A stretch of 64,000 nt of DNA, taken from the NCBI RefSeq assembly GCF_011751945.2, contig NZ_CP064951.1, forward strand, positions 496,001 through 560,000. The letters run 5' to 3'. Positions within the stretch are counted from its first letter, which is position 1; every line of letters begins with the position of its first letter. Positions 9,399-22,414 of the stretch are shown here, one piece after another. The position numbers and the translations under genes are program-made. The notes beneath the pieces were generated by a model that saw only the letters and a program-made list of their open reading frames with translations, did no database searches and was not told the DNA's origin. The stretch comes from Actinomyces sp. zg-332 (lineage in GTDB: Bacteria; Actinomycetota; Actinomycetes; Actinomycetales; Actinomycetaceae).

Positions 9399-10490
9399 AT
9401 GAGTGAAGAATTTGGTGCAGTTGGAGATCTTCTTAAAGAATACGATGAAGTTGAAAAAGCTTTAGCTGATCCTGATGTACATAATGACCGCACTAAAGCT
9501 CGTACTCTTGGTAGACGTTATGCACAGCTTGGACGTATTGCTGCTGCTGCGAAGAAGTATTACCAAACAGTTGATGACCTAGAAGCTGCTAAAGAACTAG
9601 CTACTGAAGACGAAAGCTTTGCTCAAGAACTACCAGCCCTCGAAGAAGAATATGAGAAAGCTTACGATGTACTTAGAAAAGTTCTAGCTCCACGTGATGA
9701 AGCTGATGCTCGTGATATTCTTATGGAAATCAAAGCTGGTGAAGGTGGCGCTGAATCGGCACTGTTTGCTGCTGACTTGCTACGTATGTATTTGAGATAT
9801 GCTGAGCGCAAAGGCTGGACTACAGAAGTTTTATCAAGCACTGACTCAGATTTGGGTGGCTATAAAGATGTACAAATAGCTATTAAATCCAAAGGTGAAG
9901 TTGCTCCAGAAGATGGTGTCTGGGCTCAGATGAAATTTGAAGGTGGTGTGCACCGTGTTCAGCGTGTACCAGCTACAGAATCTCAGGGACGCATTCATAC
10001 ATCAGCAGCAGGTGTGTTAGTCATGCCTGAAGCTGAAGAAACTGGCGAAATAGAAATCGATCCAAATGATTTGAGAATCGACGTTTATCGTTCTTCAGGC
10101 CCTGGAGGTCAGTCTGTGAATACTACTGACTCAGCTGTACGTATCACACACATACCTACAGGTATTGTTGTAGCTATGCAAAACGAAAAGTCTCAGCTCC
10201 AAAATAAAGAGGCTGGTATGCGTGTTTTGCGTGCCAGATTACTTGCTGAACAGGAAGCTAAGCGTGCGGCTGAAGCAGCACAGGCACGTCATTCACAGGT
10301 TCGTACAGTTGACCGCTCAGAGCGTATTCGCACATATAATTTCCCTGAAAACAGAATTGTTGACCACCGTACAGGTTATAAGGCTTACAATTTGGATCAG
10401 GTAATTGACGGTGACTTGGAAGCAATTGTGCGTTCATGTGTCGAGATGGACGAAAAAGAAAGACTAGCTAACGCTGGAAATAACGAATAA
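9399..10490 (+). CDS. prfA: Peptide chain release factor 1
   Basis: RF1 reads UAA and UAG and triggers peptide release. The 363-residue protein has the PAT stop-codon recognition tripeptide in [10 protein letters not shown] (near 190) and the peptidyl-transferase motif GGQ at residues 236-238 within [14 protein letters not shown], not the RF2-type SPF, makes it RF1. The start has TAGGAAA just upstream. The gene for the methylase that modifies the GGQ glutamine, prmC, follows after 13 bases. Typical length for the family. Confidence 0.97.
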   Translation: MSEEFGAVGDLLKEYDEVEKALADPDVHNDRTKARTLGRRYAQLGRIAAAAKKYYQTVDDLEAAKELATEDESFAQELPALEEEYEKAYDVLRKVLAPRDEADARDILMEIKAGEGGAESALFAADLLRMYLRYAERKGWTTEVLSSTDSDLGGYKDVQIAIKSKGEVAPEDGVWAQMKFEGGVHRVQRVPATESQGRIHTSAAGVLVMPEAEETGEIEIDPNDLRIDVYRSSGPGGQSVNTTDSAVRITHIPTGIVVAMQNEKSQLQNKEAGMRVLRARLLAEQEAKRAAEAAQARHSQVRTVDRSERIRTYNFPENRIVDHRTGYKAYNLDQVIDGDLEAIVRSCVEMDEKERLANAGNNE

Positions 10491-10503
10491 CAATGTAGTA
10501 GCA

Positions 10504-11415
10504 ATGAATAATAGGGAAATTATCGCTAAGGCTAGTGCATTACTGCGTGATAGAGGCATTGTTGATTTCAATATAAGTGCTGTTCGTATTGCTGAGTATT
10601 GTTTAGGTAAGCCTTTATATTTAGCTGATAATTTCTTGCCAGAACAATTAGAGTTGTACAATTCTTTAATATCTAAACGCTTACAAAAGGTGCCATTACA
10701 GCATATTTTAGGGAAAGTTAATTTTAGATATTTGGAACTTTTTTCCAGTAAAGACGCTTTTATTGCTCGTCCTGAAACAGAACTTATAGTTGACTACGTT
10801 ATTGACTACGTAAGTTCAGTTAGAAAAAATAGCGTTTTTCTAGACAAAACTTTACATACAAAAGACAATATAGATTTTGCTTTGCCTAAAATGAAGGTAG
10901 TTGATTTATGTACAGGTAGTGGAAATATTGCTATTTCTATCGCGAGTGAAATTGAAAACACGGATGTATTTGCTGTGGAAATTTCCCCTGAAGCTATTGC
11001 CGTAGCTGAGCAAAATAATCTCAAATATGGCAATAAAGTTAAGATTATCCATGATGATGCTACTAGTACATCTTGGGTAAATACTTACGGGATAAAGGAC
11101 AATGTTATTCTAGGTAGCTTTGACTGTGTTGTCTCAAATCCTCCTTATATTCCGAGTAATAGGGTATTTGATAATGAAGTTTCTTATGACCCTAAAATAG
11201 CTTTATACGGGGGAGATGATAAGGGATTGTATATCCCTAGAAAAATTGTTGATGTGGCAGCTAAACTTTTAAAAAAAGGTGGTTTATTCGTAATAGAGCA
11301 TGATGATACCCACCAAGAAGAACTATGTGAGTATATAAAAGGAAAAAATTTTTCTACAACAGAACCTATGAATGATTTGAACGGGTATCCTAGATTTATA
11401 AAGGCTATTTACTAG
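10504..11415 (+). CDS. prmC: Release factor glutamine methyltransferase PrmC
   Basis: PrmC (HemK) methylates the glutamine of the GGQ motif of release factors using S-adenosylmethionine. The 303-residue protein has a helical N-terminal domain, SAM motif I in VVDLCTGSGNIAISIA (near 135-150) and the catalytic NPPY at residues 212-215, which binds the target glutamine. A non-conserved stretch of about 25 residues (around 100-130) lies just before motif I. It sits directly after its substrate gene prfA, as in many bacteria. Confidence 0.95.
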   Translation: MNNREIIAKASALLRDRGIVDFNISAVRIAEYCLGKPLYLADNFLPEQLELYNSLISKRLQKVPLQHILGKVNFRYLELFSSKDAFIARPETELIVDYVIDYVSSVRKNSVFLDKTLHTKDNIDFALPKMKVVDLCTGSGNIAISIASEIENTDVFAVEISPEAIAVAEQNNLKYGNKVKIIHDDATSTSWVNTYGIKDNVILGSFDCVVSNPPYIPSNRVFDNEVSYDPKIALYGGDDKGLYIPRKIVDVAAKLLKKGGLFVIEHDDTHQEELCEYIKGKNFSTTEPMNDLNGYPRFIKAIY

Positions 11416-11469
11416 CTTATTTTTAGTCAAGAAATTTTCTAAGAATAGGCACATAAAATGGAGTTTCAA

Positions 11470-12072
11470 ATGAAATATTCTAGTATTGAGCAAGCAGTTG
11501 AAGCAATAAAAAACGACAAGTTGATTGTTTTGCCTACTGATACTGTTTATGGTATTGGAGCTAGCCCGAAAAAACCTGAAAATATAGAATCCATTTTACA
11601 AGCTAAGGGTAGGGGTAAGCACAAACCACCTCCTGTTTTAGTGTCAGGAATTGACCAAGCTAAGCAAATAGCCGAACTAGATGAAAAATTTATTCCTCTT
11701 TTGCAAGAGTTTTGGCCAGGTCCACTAACTGTAGTGTTGTCAATGAAAAAAAGTACAGATTGGGATTTAAGCGAAACTAACTCAACGGTTGCACTACGTA
11801 TGCCTGATAGTGAAATAGCTTTGAAAATTTTAGAATTAGCTGGACCTTTAGCTGTTACGAGTGCCAATTTGACTTCTTGCCCACCAGCGTTGAATGTGCA
11901 AGAAGCAGTACAGTATTTCGGCGACACAGTTCAAGCTTATGTAGATGGAGGAGCCTCTCCTTTAGGAGTTAGTTCCACTATAGTGGATTTGACTACAACC
12001 CCCATAAAAATATTACGATTAGGTGTTATTACTAAGAAAGATTTGGAAAAATTTTTACCTGATGTAAATTAG
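11470..12072 (+). CDS. tsaC: Threonylcarbamoyl-AMP synthase (Sua5/YrdC family)
   Basis: The enzyme makes threonylcarbamoyl-AMP from threonine, bicarbonate and ATP, the first step of t6A modification in ANN-decoding tRNAs. The product of about 200 residues has LPTDTVYGIGA near the N terminus, the conserved KGRGKHKPPPVLV stretch and the SANLT motif. ATG 11470 has GGAG six bases upstream; an in-frame ATG at 11458 is possible and would add four residues. In Mycobacterium the same gene lies between hemK and the wecA homologue, as here. Confidence 0.94.
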   Translation: MKYSSIEQAVEAIKNDKLIVLPTDTVYGIGASPKKPENIESILQAKGRGKHKPPPVLVSGIDQAKQIAELDEKFIPLLQEFWPGPLTVVLSMKKSTDWDLSETNSTVALRMPDSEIALKILELAGPLAVTSANLTSCPPALNVQEAVQYFGDTVQAYVDGGASPLGVSSTIVDLTTTPIKILRLGVITKKDLEKFLPDVN

Positions 12073-12239
12073 ATTTAAATAGGTATAATAAGCGGTAAAC
12101 TATAAATACTGATTTTATTTTTATATGATAATAATAGTTTGTATTACACGGATAAATATGTGCTAATTAACTAAAATTAGTCTATAGTGTTTCGTAGAAA
12201 CTTTGTGAAATATGTTTTGAAGTATTGATTGGAAATAGT

Positions 12240-13355
12240 GTGAGAGTTTATTTGCTCATATTTTTGATTGCCTGTAGCGTCACATACTTGACTACTCCTA
12301 TGGTGCGTCATTTTGCCCTTGCTACAAAAGCTCTCACCCCAGTACGCGATCGTGATGTTCACACAGTTCCTATACCTCGTTTTGGTGGTGTAGCAATTTT
12401 TGCTGGTATTTTTGTATCTTTTATAGTTGCCAGTCATATTCCTTTTCTAGAAGAAGTCTTCAAAACTTCTGAAGCTTGGGCAATACTTTTTGGAAGTGGG
12501 GCTGTCTGTTTATTAGGCGTAATTGACGATATTTGGGAATTAGACTGGGTAACTAAACTCGCAGGTCAAGTGCTGATAGCTGGCATAATGGCTTGGATGG
12601 GGATACAAATTACTTCTTTCCCGATATATGGTTTAACTATTGGTTCTTCACGCCTATCACTTATAGCAACGATTTTCCTAATTATATTAGCAATGAACGC
12701 TGTGAATTTTGTCGATGGATTAGACGGTTTAGCCTCTGGAATGATTGCTATTGGTTCTTTAGCTTTCTTCATTTATTCTTACGTTTTGACCAGGGTAGTG
12801 GGAGGTCACTCATATGCCTCTTTAGCTTCTGTTGTAATAATTGCTCTATTAGGTGTGTGTGTAGGATTTTTACCTCATAATTTTAACCCTGCCTCTATAT
12901 TCATGGGTGACTGTGGATCGATGATTTTGGGATTAGTTACAGCAAGTGCAACTATTCTTGTGACAGGTCAGATTAACCCAGCAGTTATGTTACCGAGACA
13001 AACTTTTGCGGCTTTTATTCCAATTCTTTTACCTTTAACTGTAATGTTAATTCCTTTAATTGATATGACTATGGCAGTTGTAAGGAGAATAAAGGCAGGA
13101 AAATCACCTTTCCATGCTGATAGACTGCATATTCACCATCGTTTGCTTAGCTTAGGATATAGTCATCGTCATGTAGTTCTAGTCATGTATATATGGTGTA
13201 TCGTTGTTTCTTTTGGAAGTTGTTCACTTTTGTTCTTACCGGGTCAAATTTGGATAGGCGTATGGCTACCAATGATAGTCTTAGCCTTAGTTTATACTTT
13301 GTTTTCAGCTCCACTACTTAGAAATAAAATCTTATCAAAGTTCAATAAAAAATAG
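12240..13355 (+). CDS. wecA: Polyprenyl-phosphate GlcNAc-1-phosphate transferase (WecA/Rfe family)
   Basis: This integral membrane enzyme transfers GlcNAc-1-phosphate from UDP-GlcNAc to the polyprenyl phosphate carrier, starting wall-linked polysaccharide synthesis. The 371 residues contain about eleven hydrophobic segments, the early motif DRDVHTVPIPRFGG, the DDIWELD loop, the catalytic VNFVDGLDGLASG and the cytoplasmic loop HADRLHIHHRLLSLGYSHR. I choose GTG 12240 (MRVYLLIFLIAC) with GGAA upstream; a longer frame starts at TTG 12225. It matches Rv1302-type placement just before the ATP synthase genes. It could start the polymer made by the galactofuranose genes at 57-62 kb (inference). Confidence 0.93.
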   Translation: MRVYLLIFLIACSVTYLTTPMVRHFALATKALTPVRDRDVHTVPIPRFGGVAIFAGIFVSFIVASHIPFLEEVFKTSEAWAILFGSGAVCLLGVIDDIWELDWVTKLAGQVLIAGIMAWMGIQITSFPIYGLTIGSSRLSLIATIFLIILAMNAVNFVDGLDGLASGMIAIGSLAFFIYSYVLTRVVGGHSYASLASVVIIALLGVCVGFLPHNFNPASIFMGDCGSMILGLVTASATILVTGQINPAVMLPRQTFAAFIPILLPLTVMLIPLIDMTMAVVRRIKAGKSPFHADRLHIHHRLLSLGYSHRHVVLVMYIWCIVVSFGSCSLLFLPGQIWIGVWLPMIVLALVYTLFSAPLLRNKILSKFNKK

Positions 13356-13377
13356 GAAATATAAGGCAGGAATAAAA

Positions 13378-13818
13378 ATGGTCGATGATAGTATTCGTGA
13401 TGGAGTAAAGAGCATAAGTCACAATGATCGACAAATGCTAAAAGCTGTTAGAAAAATTTTTACAACAATGCTCGTTCTGTTGGTGACGATTTTAGTATTC
13501 GGTAGCCTTATTGCATATTATTTTGATGGATTTAGAGGTATCGAGTCTGTTTTACTCGCTACTTTAGGATTTATCGTTTTGATGTCTGTTACTATCTTAG
13601 TTATAAAATTGAGTGTTAAAAATCACTCTTTGATAGGTGGATTAGTTCTTTTCGCATTCTTAATAAAAATAATTTTTATCATTGTTTTCTTGTTCTTAAT
13701 ACGTAACTATATGAATGTGAATGCACACATTTTTTCAATTACTTTAATAATTAGCATGTTATTAGGTTCTTTTATTGAAATATATTTCTTAACTAAAACG
13801 AAATTTAGATACGTTTAA
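13378..13818 (+). CDS. AtpI-like membrane protein
   Basis: This 146-residue protein has a charged N terminus of about 25 residues and four predicted membrane helices (near 27-50, 58-80, 86-110 and 120-140). Position and shape match the AtpI/Rv1303-type protein encoded just before atpB in actinobacteria, thought to help assemble the c-ring. Sequence similarity to AtpI is weak by eye, so the call relies on topology and position. It starts 22 bases after wecA, with an AGG-type ribosome site. Confidence 0.7.
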   Translation: MVDDSIRDGVKSISHNDRQMLKAVRKIFTTMLVLLVTILVFGSLIAYYFDGFRGIESVLLATLGFIVLMSVTILVIKLSVKNHSLIGGLVLFAFLIKIIFIIVFLFLIRNYMNVNAHIFSITLIISMLLGSFIEIYFLTKTKFRYV

Positions 13819-13907
13819 AAAGGTATTAGATATTTTTCATATACGACCGTACATTAGTTATTTAGGACTATTTTGTATTTATAATGTATGTAAGTGCTTT
13901 TCATTAC

Positions 13908-13937
13908 TTGTTTCTAGATACAGATTTATGCTATAAC
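13908..13937 (+). promoter_or_regulatory. putative promoter of the ATP synthase operon
   Basis: TTGTTT at 13908-13913 and TATAAC at 13932-13937 are separated by 18 bases, and TGC directly before the latter makes an extended -10. It lies about 90 bases upstream of the atpB start. A second TATAAT at 13880-13885 has no fitting -35. Confidence 0.45.
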
Positions 13938-14029
13938 AATTTAGAGCACAAATATGTGTTCGTGACTTCCAAAGGTTGGGGTCATGGAGAGGAAATAATG
14001 CTCAATGGCGAATTAATAGGAGGTACCTT

Positions 14030-14830
14030 TTGTTAGGTATGATTACTCCTTATCTAGTCCCACTTAGCGATGGATTAGATTCAATTAGCGTTGATGAATT
14101 TTTTCCACCTGCAATTTTATTTGAAGGGACTCCTTTCGAACTAAACCGCGTGATGTTGGTTCGTTTGATATCAGTAACTGTTGTATCAATAATATTACTT
14201 TTGGCATCTTCTAAAGCTAAAGTAATACCATCGCGTGCACAAGTTTTAGTCGAAATGGTTTTTGAATTTGTAAGAAAAAATATTGTTTGTGAAATTATTC
14301 AGTCTAAGAAGATAGCTGATACAGTTACCCCTCTTATTACTTTCATATTCTTAGGTATTTTTTCCATGAATATTACAGGTATTATTCCGGGGCTAAATAT
14401 TGCTGGATCTAGTGTTGTAGGTATTCCTTTGGTTTATGCGATAGTTTCTTATGTTGCATTTATTTATATTGGAATACGTGTAAACGGTGTTGGTAAATTC
14501 TTTAAATCACAACTTATACTTCCAGATATTCCAAAAATACTTTATCCGCTATTTATTTTGATTGAGTTCTTCTCAACCTTTATTGTTCGTCCATTTACTC
14601 TTGTTATCCGTCTACTGGCTAACATGATTGCTGGACACTTACTTCTTGTTTTGTTCTTTATCGCAACAAATATTTTCATATTCTCTCTAAGTATTTATAC
14701 AGCTTTAGCACCAATAACTATGGCACTGTCTATAGCTATTTATGCTTTTGAAATTTTTGTTGCAGCATTGCAAGCATATATCTTTGCTCTACTATCAGCT
14801 GTATATGTGCAGTTGTCGGTGGAACACTAA
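14030..14830 (+). CDS. atpB: ATP synthase F0 subunit a
   Basis: Subunit a forms the proton half-channels next to the c-ring. I place the start at TTG 14030 because a perfect AGGAGG (14018-14023) lies six bases upstream. The longer frame from TTG 13976 reads through this ribosome site and adds 18 residues of no family character. The 266-residue product has five to six membrane helices. The functional arginine is Arg194 in VIRLLANMIAGH. ILFEGTPFELNRVMLVR near the N terminus is typical of actinobacterial AtpB. It begins the operon atpBEFHAGDC. Confidence 0.95.
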   Translation: MLGMITPYLVPLSDGLDSISVDEFFPPAILFEGTPFELNRVMLVRLISVTVVSIILLLASSKAKVIPSRAQVLVEMVFEFVRKNIVCEIIQSKKIADTVTPLITFIFLGIFSMNITGIIPGLNIAGSSVVGIPLVYAIVSYVAFIYIGIRVNGVGKFFKSQLILPDIPKILYPLFILIEFFSTFIVRPFTLVIRLLANMIAGHLLLVLFFIATNIFIFSLSIYTALAPITMALSIAIYAFEIFVAALQAYIFALLSAVYVQLSVEH

Positions 14831-14849
14831 ACATAAAATACAGGTGTAA

Positions 14850-15079
<230 letters not shown>

Positions 15080-15080
<1 letters not shown>

Positions 15081-15625
15081 TGTTTACTTACTTATTATTA
15101 CCACTATCTTCTGGGCACAACATTTTGTTGCCAACAGTACCAGATATGGTTTATTCCCTTATCTGTATGGCTGTTTTGGCACTAGTACTACGAAAAGTTT
15201 TGCCTAAGTTTAACTCGGTTATCCAAGAACGAACTGAGAAAATTGAGGCTGGTATTAATGCGTCTAAGGTAGCTAAAGAAGAAGTAGCTATAGTCAAGCG
15301 TGAACTTGAAGAAGAAAAAATTCGTTCTTTCGAAGAAGCTACACAGATTCGTGAAAAAGCTCATACTGATGCTAGAAACATAATTGATTCAGCTAAAGCA
15401 CAAGCAAAACTTGAAGCTGAACGTATTATTGAAGCAGCACAGAGACAAATTCAATCTGAATACCAGCTATCACAGATTAGTTTACGTTCAGAGGTAGGAA
15501 TGCTTGCATGTGAACTAGCAGATAAAATCGTTGGTGAACATCTTCAAAACGAAGAATTATCTGCTCGTGTTATAGACCGTTTTTTGGATGATTTAGAGCG
15601 TATTCCTTCTAAAAAGGAGTCATAA
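15080..15625 (+). CDS. atpF: ATP synthase F0 subunit b
   Basis: Subunit b is the peripheral stalk that holds F1 against rotation. The 181 residues have one N-terminal membrane helix (near 24-42) followed by a long charged coiled coil from about residue 45 to 140. The start overlaps the atpE stop by one base and the stop overlaps the atpH start by one base, both as TAATG, so translation is probably coupled through all three. Confidence 0.95.
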
Positions 15626-16440
15626 TGCGTTTGCATGTTAAAAGAGCTTTAGCTCAATTTTCGCCGATATTTACTTCAATAGTTAATGCTAGTGACAATG
15701 CTCTTGTTATTAGTGAAGATTTATTTGCTGTTGAAAAGCTCTTTGCTGAAAATACTCCATTATTGCGAGCCGTAACTGATCCTTCACGCAGTGCCGGGGA
15801 CAAGGTTAGTTTTGTCGAAAAACTACTATCTGACTCTATAAATAAAGCTAGTGTACAGATACTTTGTGCTTTGGCAGAGCTTAGATGGACAAAAGATGCT
15901 GACTTGTTAGAAGCTTTGGAAACACTAGGCATTGAAGCAATAATGCTATATGCAGAAAGTGAAGACAAACTTCATAAAGTTCAAAGTGATCTATTTGCTG
16001 TCATAGGTACTTTAAAGAAAAATCCTTCTTTACGTAATACTTTGACAGATCTTCGCACTTACAGTGTTAAAGATCGTGTAAATTTGGTTGATAAAGTATT
16101 TGCTAGCGAAATAGATGCTCTTTCTGTATTAATGCTAAAACGTGCTGTTGTACATACTAAACGTGCGGGGCTGAGCGTATATATTAGAGGACTTGCCGAG
16201 TTAGTGGCAGGACACGCTAATCACCTCTTAGCCGTTGTAACTGTAGTAGCTCCTATGACTGAGCAACAAAAAGTGCGTCTTGAAAGTATTCTACAGAAAG
16301 CTTATGGAAAACAAGTAATTATTAATGAAGTAATCGATAAAGAACTTATCGGTGGTATTCGTATTCGTATAGGCCAAACAATGATTGATGGTTCTTTGCT
16401 TTCTTCAATGGAGCAGGCCCGTCAGCGTTTAGCCTCATAA
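15625..16440 (+). CDS. atpH: ATP synthase F1 subunit delta
   Basis: Delta links the b stalk to the top of F1. The 271-residue product has the helical OSCP-type fold in its N-terminal two thirds, and the C-terminal signature [17 protein letters not shown] near residues 240-256 is diagnostic. It is longer than the E. coli form of about 177 residues, as is usual in actinobacteria. It begins within the atpF stop (TAATG) and ends 13 bases before atpA. Confidence 0.94.
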   Translation: MRLHVKRALAQFSPIFTSIVNASDNALVISEDLFAVEKLFAENTPLLRAVTDPSRSAGDKVSFVEKLLSDSINKASVQILCALAELRWTKDADLLEALETLGIEAIMLYAESEDKLHKVQSDLFAVIGTLKKNPSLRNTLTDLRTYSVKDRVNLVDKVFASEIDALSVLMLKRAVVHTKRAGLSVYIRGLAELVAGHANHLLAVVTVVAPMTEQQKVRLESILQKAYGKQVIINEVIDKELIGGIRIRIGQTMIDGSLLSSMEQARQRLAS

Positions 16441-16453
16441 ATTAGGAAGACTA

Positions 16454-18079
16454 ATGTCTGAACTATCGATTAAACCCGAAGATATACGTGCAGCTTTAGA
16501 TGATTTCGTAAATTCTTACGAACCAAGCCGTGTTGCTAAAGATGAAATTGGCCGCGTTATTATGACTGCTGATGGTATTGCCGAAGTTGAAGGTTTACCA
16601 GGCACTATGGCTAATGAACTCCTAAAGTTCTCAGATGGAACTCTGGGGATAGCAATGAACCTTGATGTTCGTTCAATTGGTGTTGTCGTTTTAGGTGACT
16701 TTTCAAATATTGAAGAAGGTGACGAAGTACGTCGCACCGGTGAAGTTCTTTCAGTACCAGTAGGTGACGGGTATTTGGGACGTGTTGTTGATCCGCTAGG
16801 AAATCCAATTGATGGACTAGGGGAAATCACTGATATAGATGAACGTCGTCCTTTGGAATTACAGGCACCAGGCGTAATGATGCGTAAGTCTGTGCATGAA
16901 CCTTTGCAGACAGGTTTGAAAGCTATAGACTCAATGATTCCAATTGGTCGTGGACAGCGTCAGCTAATTATTGGTGACCGTCAAACAGGTAAAACAGCTA
17001 TCGCTCTGGATACTATTTTGAATCAGCGTGAAAACTGGTTGAGTGGAGATCCTCAGAAACAGGTACGCTGTATTTATGTTGCAATTGGACAAAAAGGTTC
17101 AACAATTGCTTCAGTACGCGGTGCTTTAGAAGAAGCAGGGGCAATGGAGTATACAACAATTGTTGCATCACCGTCTTCTGACTCAGCAGGTTTCAAATAT
17201 TTGGCACCTTATACTGGTTCTGCTATAGGACAGCATTGGATGTATCAAGGAAAGCACGTTTTGATTGTATTTGATGACTTGACAAAACAAGCTGAAGCAT
17301 ACCGTGCTGTTTCTTTGTTGCTACGCCGTCCACCAGGTCGTGAAGCATACCCAGGGGATGTTTTCTACCTACACTCACGTTTGCTAGAACGTTGTGCAAA
17401 GCTATCAGATGAACTCGGAGGAGGTTCAATGACAGGTTTGCCAATGATTGAGACAAAAGCTAATGACGTTTCAGCATATATTCCAACAAACGTTATCTCT
17501 ATTACAGACGGTCAGATTTTCTTGCAGTCAGATTTGTTCAACGCTAACCAGCGTCCAGCAGTTGACGTAGGTATTTCTGTTTCACGTGTTGGTGGTGACG
17601 CGCAGGTGAAAGCTATGAAGAAAGTTGCTGGTACTTTGAAGCTAACTCTAGCTCAATACCGCTCAATGGCAGCCTTTGCGATGTTCGCATCAGACCTTGA
17701 TGCAACTACACGTCAACAGCTACAGCGTGGTGCTAGACTAATGGAACTTTTGAAGCAGCCACAGTCCACTCCTTATCCAGTAGAAGATCAAGTTATCTCT
17801 ATTTGGGCTGGTACAAATGGTTACCTGGATGAAGTTGAAGTAGCTGAGGTCAGCAAATATGAACATGGCTTGCTTGACTATGTAAAATCTAATACTGATG
17901 TAGCTAAAATCTTGGCTGAAACTAACGTACTAGACGATGAAACAGAAGAGAAGTTGAAAGCAGCTGTTAGCGAATATACAAAGAATTTTCTAGTTATTCC
18001 AAATAACAACTCTGTTAGCGAAGTTGAAACAGAAGCTGAATTTTCTTCTGAGCAAATCGTAAGTAATAAGCGAGGCTAA
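16454..18079 (+). CDS. atpA: ATP synthase F1 subunit alpha
   Basis: Alpha is the non-catalytic nucleotide-binding subunit of F1. The 541-residue protein has the N-terminal beta barrel, the P-loop GDRQTGKT at residues 174-181, and the alpha signature around [14 protein letters not shown]. The C-terminal tail of about 30 residues is Ser/Glu-rich ([13 protein letters not shown]), as in mycobacterial alpha, where an extension limits ATP hydrolysis; whether this tail does so is unknown. AGGAAG lies upstream of the ATG. Two bases separate it from atpG. Confidence 0.98.
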   Translation: MSELSIKPEDIRAALDDFVNSYEPSRVAKDEIGRVIMTADGIAEVEGLPGTMANELLKFSDGTLGIAMNLDVRSIGVVVLGDFSNIEEGDEVRRTGEVLSVPVGDGYLGRVVDPLGNPIDGLGEITDIDERRPLELQAPGVMMRKSVHEPLQTGLKAIDSMIPIGRGQRQLIIGDRQTGKTAIALDTILNQRENWLSGDPQKQVRCIYVAIGQKGSTIASVRGALEEAGAMEYTTIVASPSSDSAGFKYLAPYTGSAIGQHWMYQGKHVLIVFDDLTKQAEAYRAVSLLLRRPPGREAYPGDVFYLHSRLLERCAKLSDELGGGSMTGLPMIETKANDVSAYIPTNVISITDGQIFLQSDLFNANQRPAVDVGISVSRVGGDAQVKAMKKVAGTLKLTLAQYRSMAAFAMFASDLDATTRQQLQRGARLMELLKQPQSTPYPVEDQVISIWAGTNGYLDEVEVAEVSKYEHGLLDYVKSNTDVAKILAETNVLDDETEEKLKAAVSEYTKNFLVIPNNNSVSEVETEAEFSSEQIVSNKRG

Positions 18080-18081
18080 TC

Positions 18082-20480
<2,399 letters not shown>

Positions 20481-20491
20481 TAGGAGTAATT

Positions 20492-20749
20492 ATGGCTCTA
20501 GATGTAAGAGTAGTTTCTGATAAAGAAGAACTTTGGTACGGACAAGCTACTTATATTGGTTTAATGACTGGTGGTGGTAGTATCGGTATTTTGCCGGGAC
20601 ACCAGCCAGTTTTAGCTACTGTTGTTGCTGGTAAAGCACAGATTCATACTACTAAAGGTGACAAGATTGAGTTACCTGTAGGAGAAGGAATTTTATCTGT
20701 AGACCAAGATATTGTAAATATTGTTGTAAACCACGTTTCAGATAACTAA
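20492..20749 (+). CDS. atpC: ATP synthase F1 subunit epsilon, short form
   Basis: Epsilon joins gamma to the c-ring. This product is only 85 residues and covers the N-terminal beta sandwich, including IGILPGHQPVLA and LPVGEGILSVD. The two-helix C-terminal domain, which inhibits ATP hydrolysis in many bacteria, is absent: the gene ends right after the sandwich with a clean stop and the next gene begins 12 bases later. Short epsilons occur in other actinobacteria. TAGGAG precedes the start. Confidence 0.95.
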   Translation: MALDVRVVSDKEELWYGQATYIGLMTGGGSIGILPGHQPVLATVVAGKAQIHTTKGDKIELPVGEGILSVDQDIVNIVVNHVSDN

Positions 20750-20761
20750 ACAGGACAAAAT

Positions 20762-21193
20762 ATGAGTGTTATAGCTAGTGTATTGCTAATGGTTGCAAGT
20801 ATTATCATTATTCTATTAACAATACTACTAGCTATTTCGCTATTTTTGGGTGCTAGAGCCGTACATTTGTATAGACGTACAGGCTCTTTTGAATGTAATT
20901 GGTGTGAAAATAATTCTAAAAAATGGCAAAATGGTGTTGCTCAGTATAACGTTTATGAACTAACATGGCATCGCCTTATAGGATTTGGTAATACACCTGA
21001 GCTACGTTGGAAGCGAACAGGGATACACTTTGATCCTCAAGATGTATTATTTGATGAATTCAATCCAAATAAAGTTATTGTAAATTTTAAATATCGCGAT
21101 TTTACTTTTACATTATATATGGATATTAAAGACTATGAAGGATTCATCTCTTGGCTAGATTCTGGGCTTCCTGAAACTAAAGAATTTTTCTAG
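20762..21193 (+). CDS. DUF2550 family membrane-anchored protein
   Basis: The 143-residue protein has one N-terminal membrane helix (about residues 5-30) followed by a soluble domain rich in Trp, Cys and Tyr (GSFECNWCENN, YELTWHRLIGFG, DVLFDEFNP). This architecture and its place directly after atpC match the actinobacterial DUF2550 family, as with Rv1312 in Mycobacterium. The function is unknown. The constant position suggests a link to the envelope or ATP synthase, but that is inference. It closes the plus-strand block that starts at argS. Confidence 0.8.
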   Translation: MSVIASVLLMVASIIIILLTILLAISLFLGARAVHLYRRTGSFECNWCENNSKKWQNGVAQYNVYELTWHRLIGFGNTPELRWKRTGIHFDPQDVLFDEFNPNKVIVNFKYRDFTFTLYMDIKDYEGFISWLDSGLPETKEFF

Positions 21194-21697
21194 CTTTTAT
21201 TTCTATTTCTTTTATTTAAAAAATATATTAGTTGCTCTTTTGAAAATACAAAGTGAAAAACCTAGTAAAAATTTATCGAACTTATTTAACTATTTCTTGT
21301 GATACCATAACTTTTATTTAACTTTAGATAAATAATTATTGGTATAGCTAAATTTTATAAACCTAATTGCAAGTTATCACATATATAAAATGTGCTTATC
21401 TTATTAAGTAAGACACTGTGTTTGAAATACTTTAGATTCGTAGTGCTTATTTTGTACTAGTAATTTAGAATCTAAATTGCATTATGGGAATTATAATATG
21501 CTGATAAAATAAAAATAATTACTTTGACTTGTAAATAATATTTTAATCAGGAGTTGAGTAAATAACTTTTAATGAGTTATTGTTTAATAGTTGAAATTTG
21601 ATACATAAATAGTGTGGGGCTATTTCTTGTGGAAAATTATTTGCTGCATAAGACAATAAAGTGTCTGAAACTTATTTAATAGAGAAATAGGATTACG
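21194..21697. other. intergenic stretch before nucS
   Basis: About 500 bases of AT-rich sequence with many stops in all frames. I see no gene and no firm promoter. Mycobacterium has several genes between Rv1312 and nucS; none remains here. Confidence 0.4.
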
Positions 21698-22393
21698 ATG
21701 AGGGTATTAGTTGCTAACTGTTCGGTGGACTATTCAGGGCGTCTGGATGCACATTTGCCTTTAGCTAAAAGGGTAGTAATGTTCAAAGCTGATGGCTCTG
21801 TATTAGTGCATTGTGATGGTGGATCATATAAACCCTTAAACTGGATGAGTCCTCCTTGTAAAATTGAAGAAGTACCTTTGAGTGAAGAAGATGTACAAGA
21901 CGCTGTGGAACAAGTTTTACAAGTTGTATCATCTAAAAGTGATGACAGGTTAATACTTAGAATACATGAAGTAATTGACAATATTGAAGTGGACTTAGGT
22001 GAAGATCCAGGTCTTATAAAAGATGGTGTTGAAGCTCACTTACAAAAACTTTTAGCTGAACAAGTTGAGGTCTTGGGTAGCGGTTTTTCTTTAGTAAGGC
22101 GTGAATATCCAACTCCTATTGGTCCAGTTGATTTGCTTGTACGAGATGAAAATAGCTCTTATGTTGCTGTGGAAGTTAAACGCCGTGGAGAAATTGACGG
22201 TGTAGAGCAACTTACTAGATACCTTGAACTGCTTAACAGAGATCCAAAGCTAGCTCCAATAACAGGCATATTTGCGGCTCAAGAGATTCGTCCACAGGCT
22301 AGGACTTTAGCCCAAGATAGAGGTATACGCTGTGTGATTTTGGACTACCAAGCAATGCGTGGAATTGATGATAGTGAAGGAAAGCTTTTCTGA
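21698..22393 (+). CDS. nucS: Endonuclease NucS (EndoMS), non-canonical mismatch repair
   Basis: NucS cleaves both strands at mismatches and replaces MutS/MutL in most actinobacteria. The 231-residue protein has the N-terminal DNA-binding domain ([20 protein letters not shown]) and a C-terminal RecB-like nuclease domain with catalytic Asp in GPVDLLVRD (near 144) and the E-x-K pair in [16 protein letters not shown]. All catalytic residues are present. The C terminus ends GKLF, possibly the sliding-clamp binding peptide of this family. It is followed by a small zinc-site gene, the usual actinobacterial neighbour. Confidence 0.96.
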   Translation: MRVLVANCSVDYSGRLDAHLPLAKRVVMFKADGSVLVHCDGGSYKPLNWMSPPCKIEEVPLSEEDVQDAVEQVLQVVSSKSDDRLILRIHEVIDNIEVDLGEDPGLIKDGVEAHLQKLLAEQVEVLGSGFSLVRREYPTPIGPVDLLVRDENSSYVAVEVKRRGEIDGVEQLTRYLELLNRDPKLAPITGIFAAQEIRPQARTLAQDRGIRCVILDYQAMRGIDDSEGKLF

Positions 22394-22414
22394 TATGTGG
22401 AAGTGGGTGAGAAT

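Noticed and set aside
11547-11927. 126-codon antisense frame opposite tsaC
   Set aside because: Fully inside a well-supported conserved gene, with no family resemblance.
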